A stretch of 64,000 nucleotides of DNA from Lachnospiraceae bacterium UBA3632 (lineage in GTDB: Bacteria > Bacillota > Clostridia > Lachnospirales > Lachnospiraceae): contig DFKZ01000099.1 in assembly GCA_002373975.1 (NCBI GenBank), forward strand, positions 1 to 64,000, written 5' to 3'. The stretch's first letter is position 1, and the number at the start of each line of letters is the position of its first letter. Under the pieces are notes generated by a model. It saw only the letters and a program-made list of their open reading frames with translations, ran no database searches and was not told the DNA's origin. The translations under genes were made by a program, and so were the position numbers. Shown in pieces: positions 28,121-37,169 of this stretch.

Positions 28121-29659
28121 ATGAGAAAGAACGTTAACCCGATCTTAAAAATGGACTATCCCGACCCCGATGTGATAAGGGTCGATGATACCTTCTATAT
28201 GGTCAGCACCACTATGTACTTTATGCCGGGATGCAGTATACTTCGTTCCTACGACCTGGCAAGCTGGGAGATAGCGGGCTATGCATACGACGAGCTGGAC
28301 GATACTCCCGAGGAGAAGATGGAGCTCGAAAAGACCGAGTACGGCGGAGGAATGTGGGCTCCATCCATAAGGTATCATGAAGGAAAGTTTTATATCTTTT
28401 TCAAGAGCAATAACGCAAAGAAGAACTATCTCTTCACAGCCGACAAGATCGAGGGCCCGTGGAAAAAGAGTGTGGTAGCGGGAGATTTTCACGATGCGTC
28501 GCTTTTCTTTGACGATGACGGGAGAAAATACCTGATCCACGGAAACACCGAGATCAAGCTCACGGAGCTTAATGACGATCTGACCGGAGCTAAAAAAGAC
28601 GGACTTGAGAGAGTGCTCATAAAGGATGAGAGAAAAGTCTGGCTCGGCTATGAAGGTTCACATTTCTACAAGATAGGGAAATATTATTACCTCTTTGTAA
28701 TAGACTGGCCGGCTAACGGATTAAGGACAGAAAGCTGCTTCAGGTCCGAGAGCCTTGAGGGAGAGTTTACCGGAGGAGAAGTGCTCTCCTGCGGAACCGA
28801 TTACTGTGCGAGCGGCGTGGCTCAGGGCGGTATCGTGGATACCCTTAACGGAAAGTGGTTTTCTGTAATGTTCCAGGATATGGGAGCAGTGGGAAGGATA
28901 CCGGTGCTCGTACCGGTCACCTGGAAGGACGATTTCCCGGTATTCGGAGATGAAGGAAAGGTCCCCGAAAAGCTTGAGATCATCGGAAGCAGACCCAATT
29001 ATCCGTATGAGCCTCTTTATGTATCGGATAAATTCCTTCCAAAGGAAAATCTTCCCAAGAATAAGCAGCTGGCTCTTCAGTGGGAATGGAACCACAGGCC
29101 GGATGATAAGCTCTGGAACCTTCTTCCCGAAGGCGGGCTCGAGATCACGACAGACAAGCTCTGCGTCAACCTGACTCACGCCAAGAACACTCTTACACAG
29201 AGAATGCTCTGGCCGGAGTGCGGAGCGGAAGTCACCATAGACGGATCAAAAATGCAGGACGGCGATTATGCGGGACTGTGTGCGCTCCAGAGTTGCTACG
29301 GAATGATCGGGCTCTACAGGGAGATGGGAAACTATTACCTTGTGAGAATAGTCAGAAACAGCGAGGATCTCAAAAATGAGAATATCGCAAGAAATGATTA
29401 TTTCCCCGGAGATGTCACCGACAAGATAAAGCTTGATTCATCATCGGTTATAGTGTATCTCAAAGCAAATTTTGAGGATATGAAGGACAGATTGGATTTC
29501 TATTATTATAAAGATGACAAGTTCGTGAAAGTGGGAGGACCCCACAAGATGGAATTCAAGCTGGCTCACTTTACCGGCAACAGATTCGGACTGTGCTGCT
29601 TCTCCACCAGAAAAGTCGGCGGTAAAGTGGTTTTCAGTAACTTTAAGTATAATAACTAA
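28121..29659 (+). CDS. GH43 beta-xylosidase / alpha-L-arabinofuranosidase
   Basis: A 512-residue GH43 enzyme with a five-bladed propeller and a C-terminal beta-sandwich (from ~315). The catalytic base is Asp15 in YPDPDVIRV, the pKa-tuning Asp is in HDASLFFDDDG, and the acid is Glu178 in GYEGSHFYK. No signal peptide, so it is intracellular. The family removes terminal beta-xylose or alpha-arabinose; context favours short arabinoxylo-oligosaccharides. The stop codon overlaps the stop of the convergent araC-type gene (TAACTA). Confidence 0.9.
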   Translation: MRKNVNPILKMDYPDPDVIRVDDTFYMVSTTMYFMPGCSILRSYDLASWEIAGYAYDELDDTPEEKMELEKTEYGGGMWAPSIRYHEGKFYIFFKSNNAKKNYLFTADKIEGPWKKSVVAGDFHDASLFFDDDGRKYLIHGNTEIKLTELNDDLTGAKKDGLERVLIKDERKVWLGYEGSHFYKIGKYYYLFVIDWPANGLRTESCFRSESLEGEFTGGEVLSCGTDYCASGVAQGGIVDTLNGKWFSVMFQDMGAVGRIPVLVPVTWKDDFPVFGDEGKVPEKLEIIGSRPNYPYEPLYVSDKFLPKENLPKNKQLALQWEWNHRPDDKLWNLLPEGGLEITTDKLCVNLTHAKNTLTQRMLWPECGAEVTIDGSKMQDGDYAGLCALQSCYGMIGLYREMGNYYLVRIVRNSEDLKNENIARNDYFPGDVTDKIKLDSSSVIVYLKANFEDMKDRLDFYYYKDDKFVKVGGPHKMEFKLAHFTGNRFGLCCFSTRKVGGKVVFSNFKYNN

Positions 29660-30615
29660 GGGCGATCAGCATCATGCCCGACCATCTTCTTGATCTTGGA
29701 GTTCTGCTTGCGGTATTCGCTGGGGGAGCAACCTTTCTGCTGCTTAAAGAGCCTGTTGAATGTTGAAATGCTTGAAAAGCCCGAGGATATGGCTACATCG
29801 GTGATGGACACCTCCGGGCGTGCAAGCAGAATCTCCGCCTCCTTTATGCGGCGGAAGCACAGATAATCGCTGAAATTATATCCTGTATACTGTTTGAAAA
29901 GCCTTGAAAAGTGGAACTTGGAAAAGCCTGTATTGGCAGCGATCTCACCGAGGCTCAGCTCTTCGGTGAAGTGATTGTCGATGTATTCCAGAGTGGCGTT
30001 GAACAGATCCACATATTCCTTACGCTTGGTGGGAGGAGTGCCCAGGAACACGTTCTCCTGCTGGGTATAGTTCTCACCCAGCGATATAAACAGCTTAAGT
30101 AGCAGAGCCTGTATCGCAAGCTCCGAAAATTCACTGTCTCCGAAGTACTCATTCCTGATCTGGATGAGGATGTTGTAAATGTCGGTGTAGATATTGGGAT
30201 AATTGACCTCGTTCAAAAGAAGGGGGTGGGAGAGAATGGATGCAATCCTCGCATATCCCCTGAGCTTTGTGATAGAGGAAATATTCATTATGAAGATAAA
30301 GCGGCTCCCTGTGGAAGGCGCTATGAGCTCGTGAATTATTCCCGGAGGGATGATGAGGATCTCGGAGGGATTGATTATGAATCTCTCATTGTTACATACG
30401 GCGGTAAAGATGTTTTCCGCAGGAACTATTATCTCCAGAGCAGAATGCCAATGGGCATCATAATTGACAGGCTGTTCGTTCAGCCAGATACGGTGCATGC
30501 TCTTTGAGTGATATTCAACGATCTCATGACCGTCGGCAACATTCCTCATTCCGGTGAAATCATTGTTGACTGCGTAATATCTTTCTTTTGTGATCATTTC
30601 ATTACTTGATGTCAT
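29656..30615 (-). CDS. AraC-family transcriptional regulator
   Basis: A 319-residue regulator: an N-terminal cupin-like sensor (HWHSALEIIVP, IIPPGIIHE) in residues ~45-120 and a C-terminal pair of AraC helix-turn-helix motifs at ~215-308 (LGEIAANTGFSKFHFSRLF and ITDVAISSGFSSISTFNRLF). It is divergent from the xylanase gene and convergent with GH43, so it probably senses a xylan-derived sugar and activates the locus. No strong ribosome site precedes the ATG at 30615; ATG 30597 (MITKERYY) is an alternative start. Confidence 0.9.
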   Translation of the reverse strand: MTSSNEMITKERYYAVNNDFTGMRNVADGHEIVEYHSKSMHRIWLNEQPVNYDAHWHSALEIIVPAENIFTAVCNNERFIINPSEILIIPPGIIHELIAPSTGSRFIFIMNISSITKLRGYARIASILSHPLLLNEVNYPNIYTDIYNILIQIRNEYFGDSEFSELAIQALLLKLFISLGENYTQQENVFLGTPPTKRKEYVDLFNATLEYIDNHFTEELSLGEIAANTGFSKFHFSRLFKQYTGYNFSDYLCFRRIKEAEILLARPEVSITDVAISSGFSSISTFNRLFKQQKGCSPSEYRKQNSKIKKMVGHDADRP

Positions 30616-30662
30616 CTGCGTAGTAACCTGTATATATATTCAACTTTTGAGGTATATATTCA

Positions 30663-30676
30663 TTAAACTTCTCAAA
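30663..30676 (-). promoter_or_regulatory. Candidate AraC operator, regulator-proximal
   Basis: TTAAACTTCTCAAA is the reverse complement of the site at 30801-30814 with one mismatch in 14. It lies 48 bp upstream of the araC-type gene. A further partial match, TTCAACTT (30639-30646), is closer to that gene. Confidence 0.5.
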
Positions 30677-30800
30677 AATTGCTATTTTCCTCAAATTATA
30701 TCAACAAGTATACCACAAATTAATCAAAACTGCTAATAAAATTGTACTAAAAAACCTCTTAAAGCTGTCTGAAAATATACAAAAAGGACAATGAGCAAAA

Positions 30801-30814
30801 TTTGAGAAGTTGAA
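30801..30814 (+). promoter_or_regulatory. Candidate AraC operator, xylanase-proximal
   Basis: TTTGAGAAGTTGAA, the inverted partner of 30663-30676, with centres 138 bp apart. It is 37-50 bp upstream of the probable xylanase -10, a normal place for an AraC activator. The rest of the 270-bp divergent region is AT-rich without other clear elements. Confidence 0.5.
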
Positions 30815-30850
30815 AGCACTATTTAATAAGCACTAAAAAGGGCAGGATTT

Positions 30851-30856
30851 TATAAT
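30851..30856 (+). promoter_or_regulatory. Probable -10 box of the xylanase gene
   Basis: TATAAT 34 bp before the chosen start. No good -35 lies 16-18 bp upstream, which fits a promoter that needs an activator. Confidence 0.45.
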
Positions 30857-30889
30857 CTTTTTAGAATTGTGGATGGAGTATATCATGCC

Positions 30890-32236
30890 ATGCATAAACC
30901 AGGCAGGATGAAAAATTTAATACCTCTCGGCCTTGCGGCAGTGATGTGTCTGATGGGAACCGCAGGGTGCACCGAAAGGAATCCGCAGGACGCGGGGAAT
31001 GCTCCGGAAACAAAGAACGAAGCCGTCGCAGAAGATGAAGAAGTACCGATCTTAAGGGATGCGGTCAGAGAGAATCTGGGAGGTTTCGTCGGATGCGCCG
31101 TAACCGGTTCGGAGATCGACGATCCCAAGGTGTGGGATATTATCACCACACATTTCGAGGCAGTTACATTGGGAAACGAATTAAAGCCCGATGCACTTTT
31201 CGGATACAGCCTCGGAACCAATCCGGGAACGCAGGAAGATACGGTTGACGGTGAGTCCATCACCGTTCCCAAAATGGATTATTCAAGGGCGGAACGGATT
31301 CTTGACAAAATTCTTAAATGGAATGAGGAAAATCCCGACAGAAAACTTATGGTAAGAGGACACGTTCTGGTTTGGCATTCGCAGACACCGGAATGGTTTT
31401 TCCATGAGAATTATGACAAGAATGAACCTTATGTAGACAAGGAAACGATGAATAAGCGCCTCGAATGGTACATCAAAACGGTGCTGACGCACTTTACCGG
31501 AGAGGACAGCAAATATAAAGACCTTTTCTATGGCTGGGATGTCGTAAATGAGGCGGTGAGCGATGCCACAGGCACATATCGGAGCGATTCCGAGAATCCG
31601 AACGAGTCCCTGAGTGAGGACAGGCACGGCAGCAATTCCAGCTGGTGGCATGTATATGAGAGCAACGAATTCATCATCAACGCTTTCAAATACGCCAACA
31701 AGTATGCACCGGCCGATCTTGAGCTCTATTACAATGATTATAATGAATGCTCGATAAACAAAAAGAACGGCATCATAGAGCTGCTTAGAGCGGTAAAGGC
31801 CGAAGAAGGCGCTCCCGGTGAGGGGACAAGGCTTACCGCCATGGGAATGCAGGGGCATTACGGAATGAGTAGCCCCAGCGACACCGAGATCTACACAGCC
31901 ATCAAGGACTACGGACGCGAGGTCGGCAAGGTACAGATCACCGAGCTTGATATAAGCGCAAGTGATGATTACGACGGCAGTGAAGAAAAGAAGGAAGAGG
32001 AATACGAGAAGCTCCGCAAAAGGTACAACCTGATCTACTATGAGATCAAGAGCGCAAATATGGAGGAATATGTGGACTTTGAAGGGATCACCTTCTGGGG
32101 CACGGTAGACCATTATTCCTGGCTGCAGTCGAGATCGAACGTGGGCGGAGGAAATACAACGGGGCTTCCCCAGTGCCCGCTTCTGTTTGACGAGAATTAC
32201 AAACCGAAATCCTGTTTTTACGTGTTTACAAAATAA
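30890..32236 (+). CDS. GH10 endo-beta-1,4-xylanase lipoprotein
   Basis: A 448-residue GH10 enzyme. Acid/base Glu221 is in WDVVNEAV and nucleophile Glu352 in QITELDIS; WHSQTPEWFF and the terminal WGTVDHYSW segment are also typical. The N-terminus has a basic head, hydrophobic core and a lipobox-like TAGC (Cys27), followed by a ~30-residue acidic linker, so the enzyme is probably lipid-anchored outside the cell. It is the only enzyme in the locus with an export signal, which makes it the initiating xylanase. The 131-residue gap between catalytic residues is larger than usual and includes an insert after the acid/base. Start options are GTG 30869, ATG 30890 (GGAG 11 bp upstream) and ATG 30908. 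Confidence 0.92.
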   Translation: MHKPGRMKNLIPLGLAAVMCLMGTAGCTERNPQDAGNAPETKNEAVAEDEEVPILRDAVRENLGGFVGCAVTGSEIDDPKVWDIITTHFEAVTLGNELKPDALFGYSLGTNPGTQEDTVDGESITVPKMDYSRAERILDKILKWNEENPDRKLMVRGHVLVWHSQTPEWFFHENYDKNEPYVDKETMNKRLEWYIKTVLTHFTGEDSKYKDLFYGWDVVNEAVSDATGTYRSDSENPNESLSEDRHGSNSSWWHVYESNEFIINAFKYANKYAPADLELYYNDYNECSINKKNGIIELLRAVKAEEGAPGEGTRLTAMGMQGHYGMSSPSDTEIYTAIKDYGREVGKVQITELDISASDDYDGSEEKKEEEYEKLRKRYNLIYYEIKSANMEEYVDFEGITFWGTVDHYSWLQSRSNVGGGNTTGLPQCPLLFDENYKPKSCFYVFTK

Positions 32237-32279
32237 AGGGGTGCCGAGATCATTTTAAGCGGCACATCCGGAGGTCGAG

Positions 32280-35237
32280 ATGAACAAAACATTAAAAAAA
32301 GTATTAATTGCACTTTTGGTCTTTGCGGTATTTATTGTGGCGGCAGTTCTTCTTTCCAGAAGAAAAGTGGCTGACTTCCACGAAAAATATGAGGGCGCGG
32401 ATCTGAGTGCCGAGGTTGAAGGCGCAGAGAGAATCGGAACATACGAAAAGTATCTCCTTTCCCATGAAGGCGCCGCATATCCCAAGGAGGATATAGAGGT
32501 TGACCTCTATAAATATACGGCCGACGGAAATGTTACCGTTGAAGAAAACTACGAGGGTGTCGAGAAAGCGCTCTTTACCGACACACATTCTGTTGTCACA
32601 TGGACAGTCAATATTCCCGAGGAGGGATTCTATAATCTTTACATGGAGTATCTCGCAGCCGAGTCAAGAGGCGTTGCTGCAGAGAGAAAAGTCCTTATCA
32701 ACGACGAACTCCCCTTTGATGATGCTACCAGCATCGAGTTTACCAGAATATGGACCGACAAGGGTCCTGTAAAAATAGACAACCAGGGTAACGAGATAAG
32801 ACCTACCCAGGTTGAGATATTCGACTGGCAGAATTCCTATTTTGTTGACGACATGGGTTATGTCAATGAGCCCTATCTTTTCTATTTCAACAAGGGCGAG
32901 AACAAGATCACCTTTGATGCGATCAACGAGCCTGTTGCAATAAAGAAGCTTGAGGTAAGGGCGGTAAAAGCAAGAGATTCCTATCAGGAATATATAGCTA
33001 AGCAGCCCCAGAACTTCTCCAGTACATCTGCGGCAAATTTCTACCTTACTATCGAGGGAGAAGATTCCACAAGGCGTTCCGAGAGCTCACTTTACGCAAA
33101 GTATGACCGCTCATCGCCCACCACTTCCCCCAACAGCGTTACCACCACCGTACTCAACTATGTCGGAGGTGATGCATGGAGAAGCAACGGCATGTGGGTT
33201 GAGTGGGAATTTGAGGTTCCCGATGACGGCTATTACAACGTTATGATCAAAGCCCGTCAGAACTACGCAAGAGGAAGTGTATCCAACCGCTCCATACTTA
33301 TAGACGGTGAGATCCCTTTTGCAGAACTTGAAGAAGTATCATTCGATTACAACAATGACTGGGACTGCAAAGAGCTGGCCGACGAGAACGGCACTCCTTA
33401 CAATATTTACCTCACAAAGGGCAAGCATACAATCCGCATGGAAGCTACCCTCGGAGAGCTCGGAGAGCTCCTTTCGGATCTCGAGAGCTCAACCTACAGG
33501 CTCAATCAGATATACAGAAAGCTCCTTGTTTACACCGGAGCAACACCCGACCAGTACCGCGATTACAAGATCGATTCAACATATCCCGAGATCATAAAGG
33601 CTATGGATCTTGAGTCGAAAAGGCTTTACAAGCTGGTTGACGATATGGTGGCATACAGCGGACAGAAGGCCGACAACATCGCCACAGCACAGACCATTGC
33701 ACAGCAGCTTGAGCGTTTCGTTAAGAAGCCTCAGAAGATAACACTTGAGTTTGTCACCTTTAAGGATAATATAACGGCACTCGGTACCGCTTCGCTCAAC
33801 ATGAGCGAGACAAAACTCGACGTGGATTACCTGGTGGTAACCGGAACAGATGTACAACCCGTTAAAGAGAAGAGCAACTTCTTCAAGGCAGCTTTCCACG
33901 AGATCAAGTCCTTCGTGGCTTCCTTCTTTGTAGACTACAACTCCGTAGGAGATGTATACGAAGGCGGCGATGCATCGGATGCAATCACTGTATGGGTGCT
34001 CACCGGACGTGATCAGGGAACCATCCTTAAGTCCATGATAGATGACGACTTCACACCGAACAGCGGAGTAAAGGTCAATGTGGAGATTGTCGCACCGGAT
34101 GCTCTGCTTAATGCGGTGCTTGCTGGACGAGGCCCCGATGTGGTTCTTTCCGTAGGTGCGGATCAGCCTGTAAACTATGCGCTTCGTCACGCAGCTGAAG
34201 ACATCACACAGTTCCCGGATTACGAAGAAGTGCTTTCGCACTATTCGCCCAGCTCCTACGAGCAGTACAGTCTGGACGGACACATATACGGAGTTCCCGA
34301 ACAGCAGACATTCAACGTAATGTTCTACCGCAAGGATGTGCTCGAGGAGCTTGAGCTGGAAGTACCCGACACATGGGAGGAGCTTATAGAACTGCTTCCC
34401 ACCATTCAGGGCAACAACCTTTCGATCGGTATCCCCAGCGCGGGCGGAAGCTCATCCAGCGCAGCCGCTTCGACGACCATCGCTTCCAACCAGCCCGACC
34501 TTTCACTGTACTTTACGCTCCTTTTCCAGTACGGCGGGGACATGTACAACGAAGCGGGTACAAGCACCACAGTCGATACCGAGGCAGGAATCGAAGCATT
34601 TGACGATTATGTAAGATATTTCAACGACTACGGAATTCCGGTATACTTCGACTTTATCAGCCGTTTCCGTTCGGGCGAGATGCCGATAGGTATCGCAGCA
34701 TACTCGACCTACAATACACTGATGGTATCGGCACCCGAGATCAGAGGTCTTTGGGACTTCACGCTGATCCCCGGAACCGAGAAGGTGGATGCAAACGGCG
34801 AGACCTACATCGACAGAAGTGATTTCATCACCGGTAATGCCACCATGATGCTCGCGAATGACGATCAGGATATGAAGAACAAGTCGTGGGAGTTCATGAA
34901 GTGGTGGGCAAGCGTTGATACACAGGTACGTTTCGGCCGTGAGATCGAGGCTCTGCTCGGAGCTTCCGCAAGATACAACACCGCAAACCGTGACGCGTTC
35001 TCGATGCTCTCATGGAGCATGGATGATATCGAAGTGCTTGCGGCCCAGTGGGATCAGACAAGGGGAATCAGAGAGGTTCCCGGCGGATACTACACCGGAC
35101 GTCATCTTGCAAATGCGGTCCGCAAGTGCATCAACGATAAGGATGACACCAGAGAGACGATAATCGACTACTCGATCAAGATAGACGAAGAGATCACCAA
35201 GAAACGTAAAGAGTTCGGCATGCCGTATGAAGAATAA
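32280..35237 (+). CDS. ABC solute-binding protein fused to carbohydrate-binding-like domains
   Basis: A 985-residue exported protein. A hydrophobic segment at ~8-26 without a lipobox suggests a membrane anchor. Two beta-sandwich regions follow (about 50-230 and 245-420), both with the pattern W-x-(V/E)-(N/F)-x-(I/V)-P-(E/D)-(E/D)-G-(F/Y)-Y-N seen in CBM6/35-like modules. A helical region (~430-550) leads to a family-1 solute-binding domain from ~565 (DAITVWVLTGRDQG, GRGPDVVLSVG, YGVPEQQTFNVMFYRKD, EFMKWWAS). A separate binding module before the receptor could hold polymer or long oligosaccharide at the surface. Ribosome site GGAGG; first gene of the transport cluster, 43 bp after GH10. Confidence 0.82.
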   Translation: MNKTLKKVLIALLVFAVFIVAAVLLSRRKVADFHEKYEGADLSAEVEGAERIGTYEKYLLSHEGAAYPKEDIEVDLYKYTADGNVTVEENYEGVEKALFTDTHSVVTWTVNIPEEGFYNLYMEYLAAESRGVAAERKVLINDELPFDDATSIEFTRIWTDKGPVKIDNQGNEIRPTQVEIFDWQNSYFVDDMGYVNEPYLFYFNKGENKITFDAINEPVAIKKLEVRAVKARDSYQEYIAKQPQNFSSTSAANFYLTIEGEDSTRRSESSLYAKYDRSSPTTSPNSVTTTVLNYVGGDAWRSNGMWVEWEFEVPDDGYYNVMIKARQNYARGSVSNRSILIDGEIPFAELEEVSFDYNNDWDCKELADENGTPYNIYLTKGKHTIRMEATLGELGELLSDLESSTYRLNQIYRKLLVYTGATPDQYRDYKIDSTYPEIIKAMDLESKRLYKLVDDMVAYSGQKADNIATAQTIAQQLERFVKKPQKITLEFVTFKDNITALGTASLNMSETKLDVDYLVVTGTDVQPVKEKSNFFKAAFHEIKSFVASFFVDYNSVGDVYEGGDASDAITVWVLTGRDQGTILKSMIDDDFTPNSGVKVNVEIVAPDALLNAVLAGRGPDVVLSVGADQPVNYALRHAAEDITQFPDYEEVLSHYSPSSYEQYSLDGHIYGVPEQQTFNVMFYRKDVLEELELEVPDTWEELIELLPTIQGNNLSIGIPSAGGSSSSAAASTTIASNQPDLSLYFTLLFQYGGDMYNEAGTSTTVDTEAGIEAFDDYVRYFNDYGIPVYFDFISRFRSGEMPIGIAAYSTYNTLMVSAPEIRGLWDFTLIPGTEKVDANGETYIDRSDFITGNATMMLANDDQDMKNKSWEFMKWWASVDTQVRFGREIEALLGASARYNTANRDAFSMLSWSMDDIEVLAAQWDQTRGIREVPGGYYTGRHLANAVRKCINDKDDTRETIIDYSIKIDEEITKKRKEFGMPYEE

Positions 35238-35288
35238 ACTATCTTAAGCGAAGTACAATTCGGGTAAGAGAGGACTAAGAGGATTAAA

Positions 35289-36239
35289 ATGAAAGAGAAC
35301 AGTAACGGCTATTTACAAAAGTATTTCACCCTCCGGAAACACAATTTCAAGGTTGCCTTAAAGAAGATGAAGGCCAGCAAAAACTGCTACATTTTCCTGG
35401 CACCTTATGCAATAATCTTCACAATGTTCTATGTGTTCCCGGTTGTGGCGTCGATCTATTTCAGCTTCACGTATTACAACATACTTGAGCCGCCGAGATT
35501 CATCGGGCTTAACAACTACATCAGCCTTCTTCTGGAGGACGACATATTCCTGATAGGTATCAAGAATACGCTGATCATAGCGGTCGTCACCGGACCTTTG
35601 GGATACATAATGTCGTTCCTGTTCGCGTGGCTGATAAACGAGCTTCCCAGATGGGTACGAAGCGTTGCGGTCGTAGTTTTCTACGCTCCCTCGATCGCCG
35701 GTAACTGTTTCGTTATCTTCTCTGTATTCTTCAGAGGAGATGCTTACGGATATGTAAATGCCTTCCTGATGAATATCGGGATCATCGATAACCCGATATT
35801 CTGGCTCACCGATCCGAAGTGGATGCTTCCGGTATGTATGCTGGTCATCCTGTGGATGAGCCTCGGAACCGGATTCCTTTCATTCGTTGCAGGCCTGCAG
35901 GGCGTAGACAGAGCCCAGTTTGAAGCCGGCTACATGGATGGGATCAAGAACCGCTGGCAGGAACTTTGGTACATCACCCTTCCCAACATGAAGCCCATGC
36001 TTATGTTCGGTGCGGTCATGTCCATCACACAGGCCTTCGGCGTCTGCGATGTAACGATGCAGCTCTGCGGATATCCCAGTACGGACTACGCCGCAAGAAC
36101 GATTGTAACCCACCTTTTCGACTACGGTTTTTCAAGATTTGAGATGGGTTACGCCTGCGCGATCGCTACGATACTGTTTTTGATGATGATCCTTACAAAT
36201 AAGGCAATTCAGAGTTTGCTTAGGAGAGTAGGAACCTGA
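35289..36239 (+). CDS. Sugar ABC transporter permease, MalF/UgpA type
   Basis: A 316-residue integral membrane protein with six predicted segments and the EAA loop EAGYMDGIKNRWQELWYITLP that contacts the ATPase. The next gene starts two bases after its stop and encodes the partner permease. With the preceding binding protein it forms one importer lacking its own ATPase. Confidence 0.9.
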   Translation: MKENSNGYLQKYFTLRKHNFKVALKKMKASKNCYIFLAPYAIIFTMFYVFPVVASIYFSFTYYNILEPPRFIGLNNYISLLLEDDIFLIGIKNTLIIAVVTGPLGYIMSFLFAWLINELPRWVRSVAVVVFYAPSIAGNCFVIFSVFFRGDAYGYVNAFLMNIGIIDNPIFWLTDPKWMLPVCMLVILWMSLGTGFLSFVAGLQGVDRAQFEAGYMDGIKNRWQELWYITLPNMKPMLMFGAVMSITQAFGVCDVTMQLCGYPSTDYAARTIVTHLFDYGFSRFEMGYACAIATILFLMMILTNKAIQSLLRRVGT

Positions 36240-36241
36240 CA

Positions 36242-37144
36242 ATGAGTAAAAAGAGAAAGAAAGAAATCGAAGAAAAACCTTACCGCAAGCCGCTGGTCAA
36301 GAAAAGAAAGCCCAACAGGTCAATAGCCGGTGATATAGCGCTTTATCTTTTCCTTTTACTCGTGGCAGCGATAATGGTATTCCCCATCGTTTATGCGGTA
36401 AATGCTGCACTTAAGCCTCTGGACGAACTTTTCATGTTCCCTCCGAGGATATTTGCGAAGAACCCCACCATCAACAACTTCGCGGATCTGTTTGTCACGA
36501 TGGGTAAATCGTGGGTAACCTTTTCAAGATACCTGTTTAACACCGTGTTCATCACAGCAGTGGGAACCGCAGGGCATCTTATGATCGCATCCATGGGTGC
36601 ATTCGTGCTCGCAAAGTACGATTTCCCCGGCAACGCTTTCTTCTTCAAGATCGTTACCGTTGCGATGATGTTCTCATACTACGTTACCGGTATTCCCAAC
36701 TACATCCTTATCAACAAGCTGGGATGGATCGATACATACTGGGCTATAATCATTCCCGCATTTGCATCGCCCATGGGACTCTTCCTTATGAAGCAGTTCA
36801 TGGAGGGCTTGCCAACATCGCTGATAGAAGCGGCCAAGATAGACGGTGCAAACGAGTGGAAGGTATTTTTCCGGATAGTAATGCCCAACGTTAAGCCTGC
36901 ATGGATGACACTTATCATCTTCTCGGTACAGGGTCTCTGGAACAACAGAGCATCGACATTTATCTATTCCGAGGAGAGAAAGACCCTGGTATTCGCACTC
37001 CAGCAGATACAGGCCGGAGGTATAGCGAGAACAGGACAGGGCGCAGCCGTTCTGGTAGTCGTAATGATAGTGCCCATACTTATATTCATATTCTCCGAGA
37101 GCCAGATCCTTGAAACAATGGCAAGCTCCGGACTGAAGGATTAA
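36242..37144 (+). CDS. Sugar ABC transporter permease, MalG/UgpE type
   Basis: A 300-residue permease with a charged N-terminal tail (KKRKKEIEEKPYRK), six membrane segments and EAA loop EAAKIDGANEWKVFFRIVMP. It pairs with the upstream permease. The family imports oligosaccharides; context indicates xylo-oligosaccharides. Confidence 0.9.
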   Translation: MSKKRKKEIEEKPYRKPLVKKRKPNRSIAGDIALYLFLLLVAAIMVFPIVYAVNAALKPLDELFMFPPRIFAKNPTINNFADLFVTMGKSWVTFSRYLFNTVFITAVGTAGHLMIASMGAFVLAKYDFPGNAFFFKIVTVAMMFSYYVTGIPNYILINKLGWIDTYWAIIIPAFASPMGLFLMKQFMEGLPTSLIEAAKIDGANEWKVFFRIVMPNVKPAWMTLIIFSVQGLWNNRASTFIYSEERKTLVFALQQIQAGGIARTGQGAAVLVVVMIVPILIFIFSESQILETMASSGLKD

Positions 37145-37169
37145 CACTTTAACCTTAAAGAGGTAAGCT

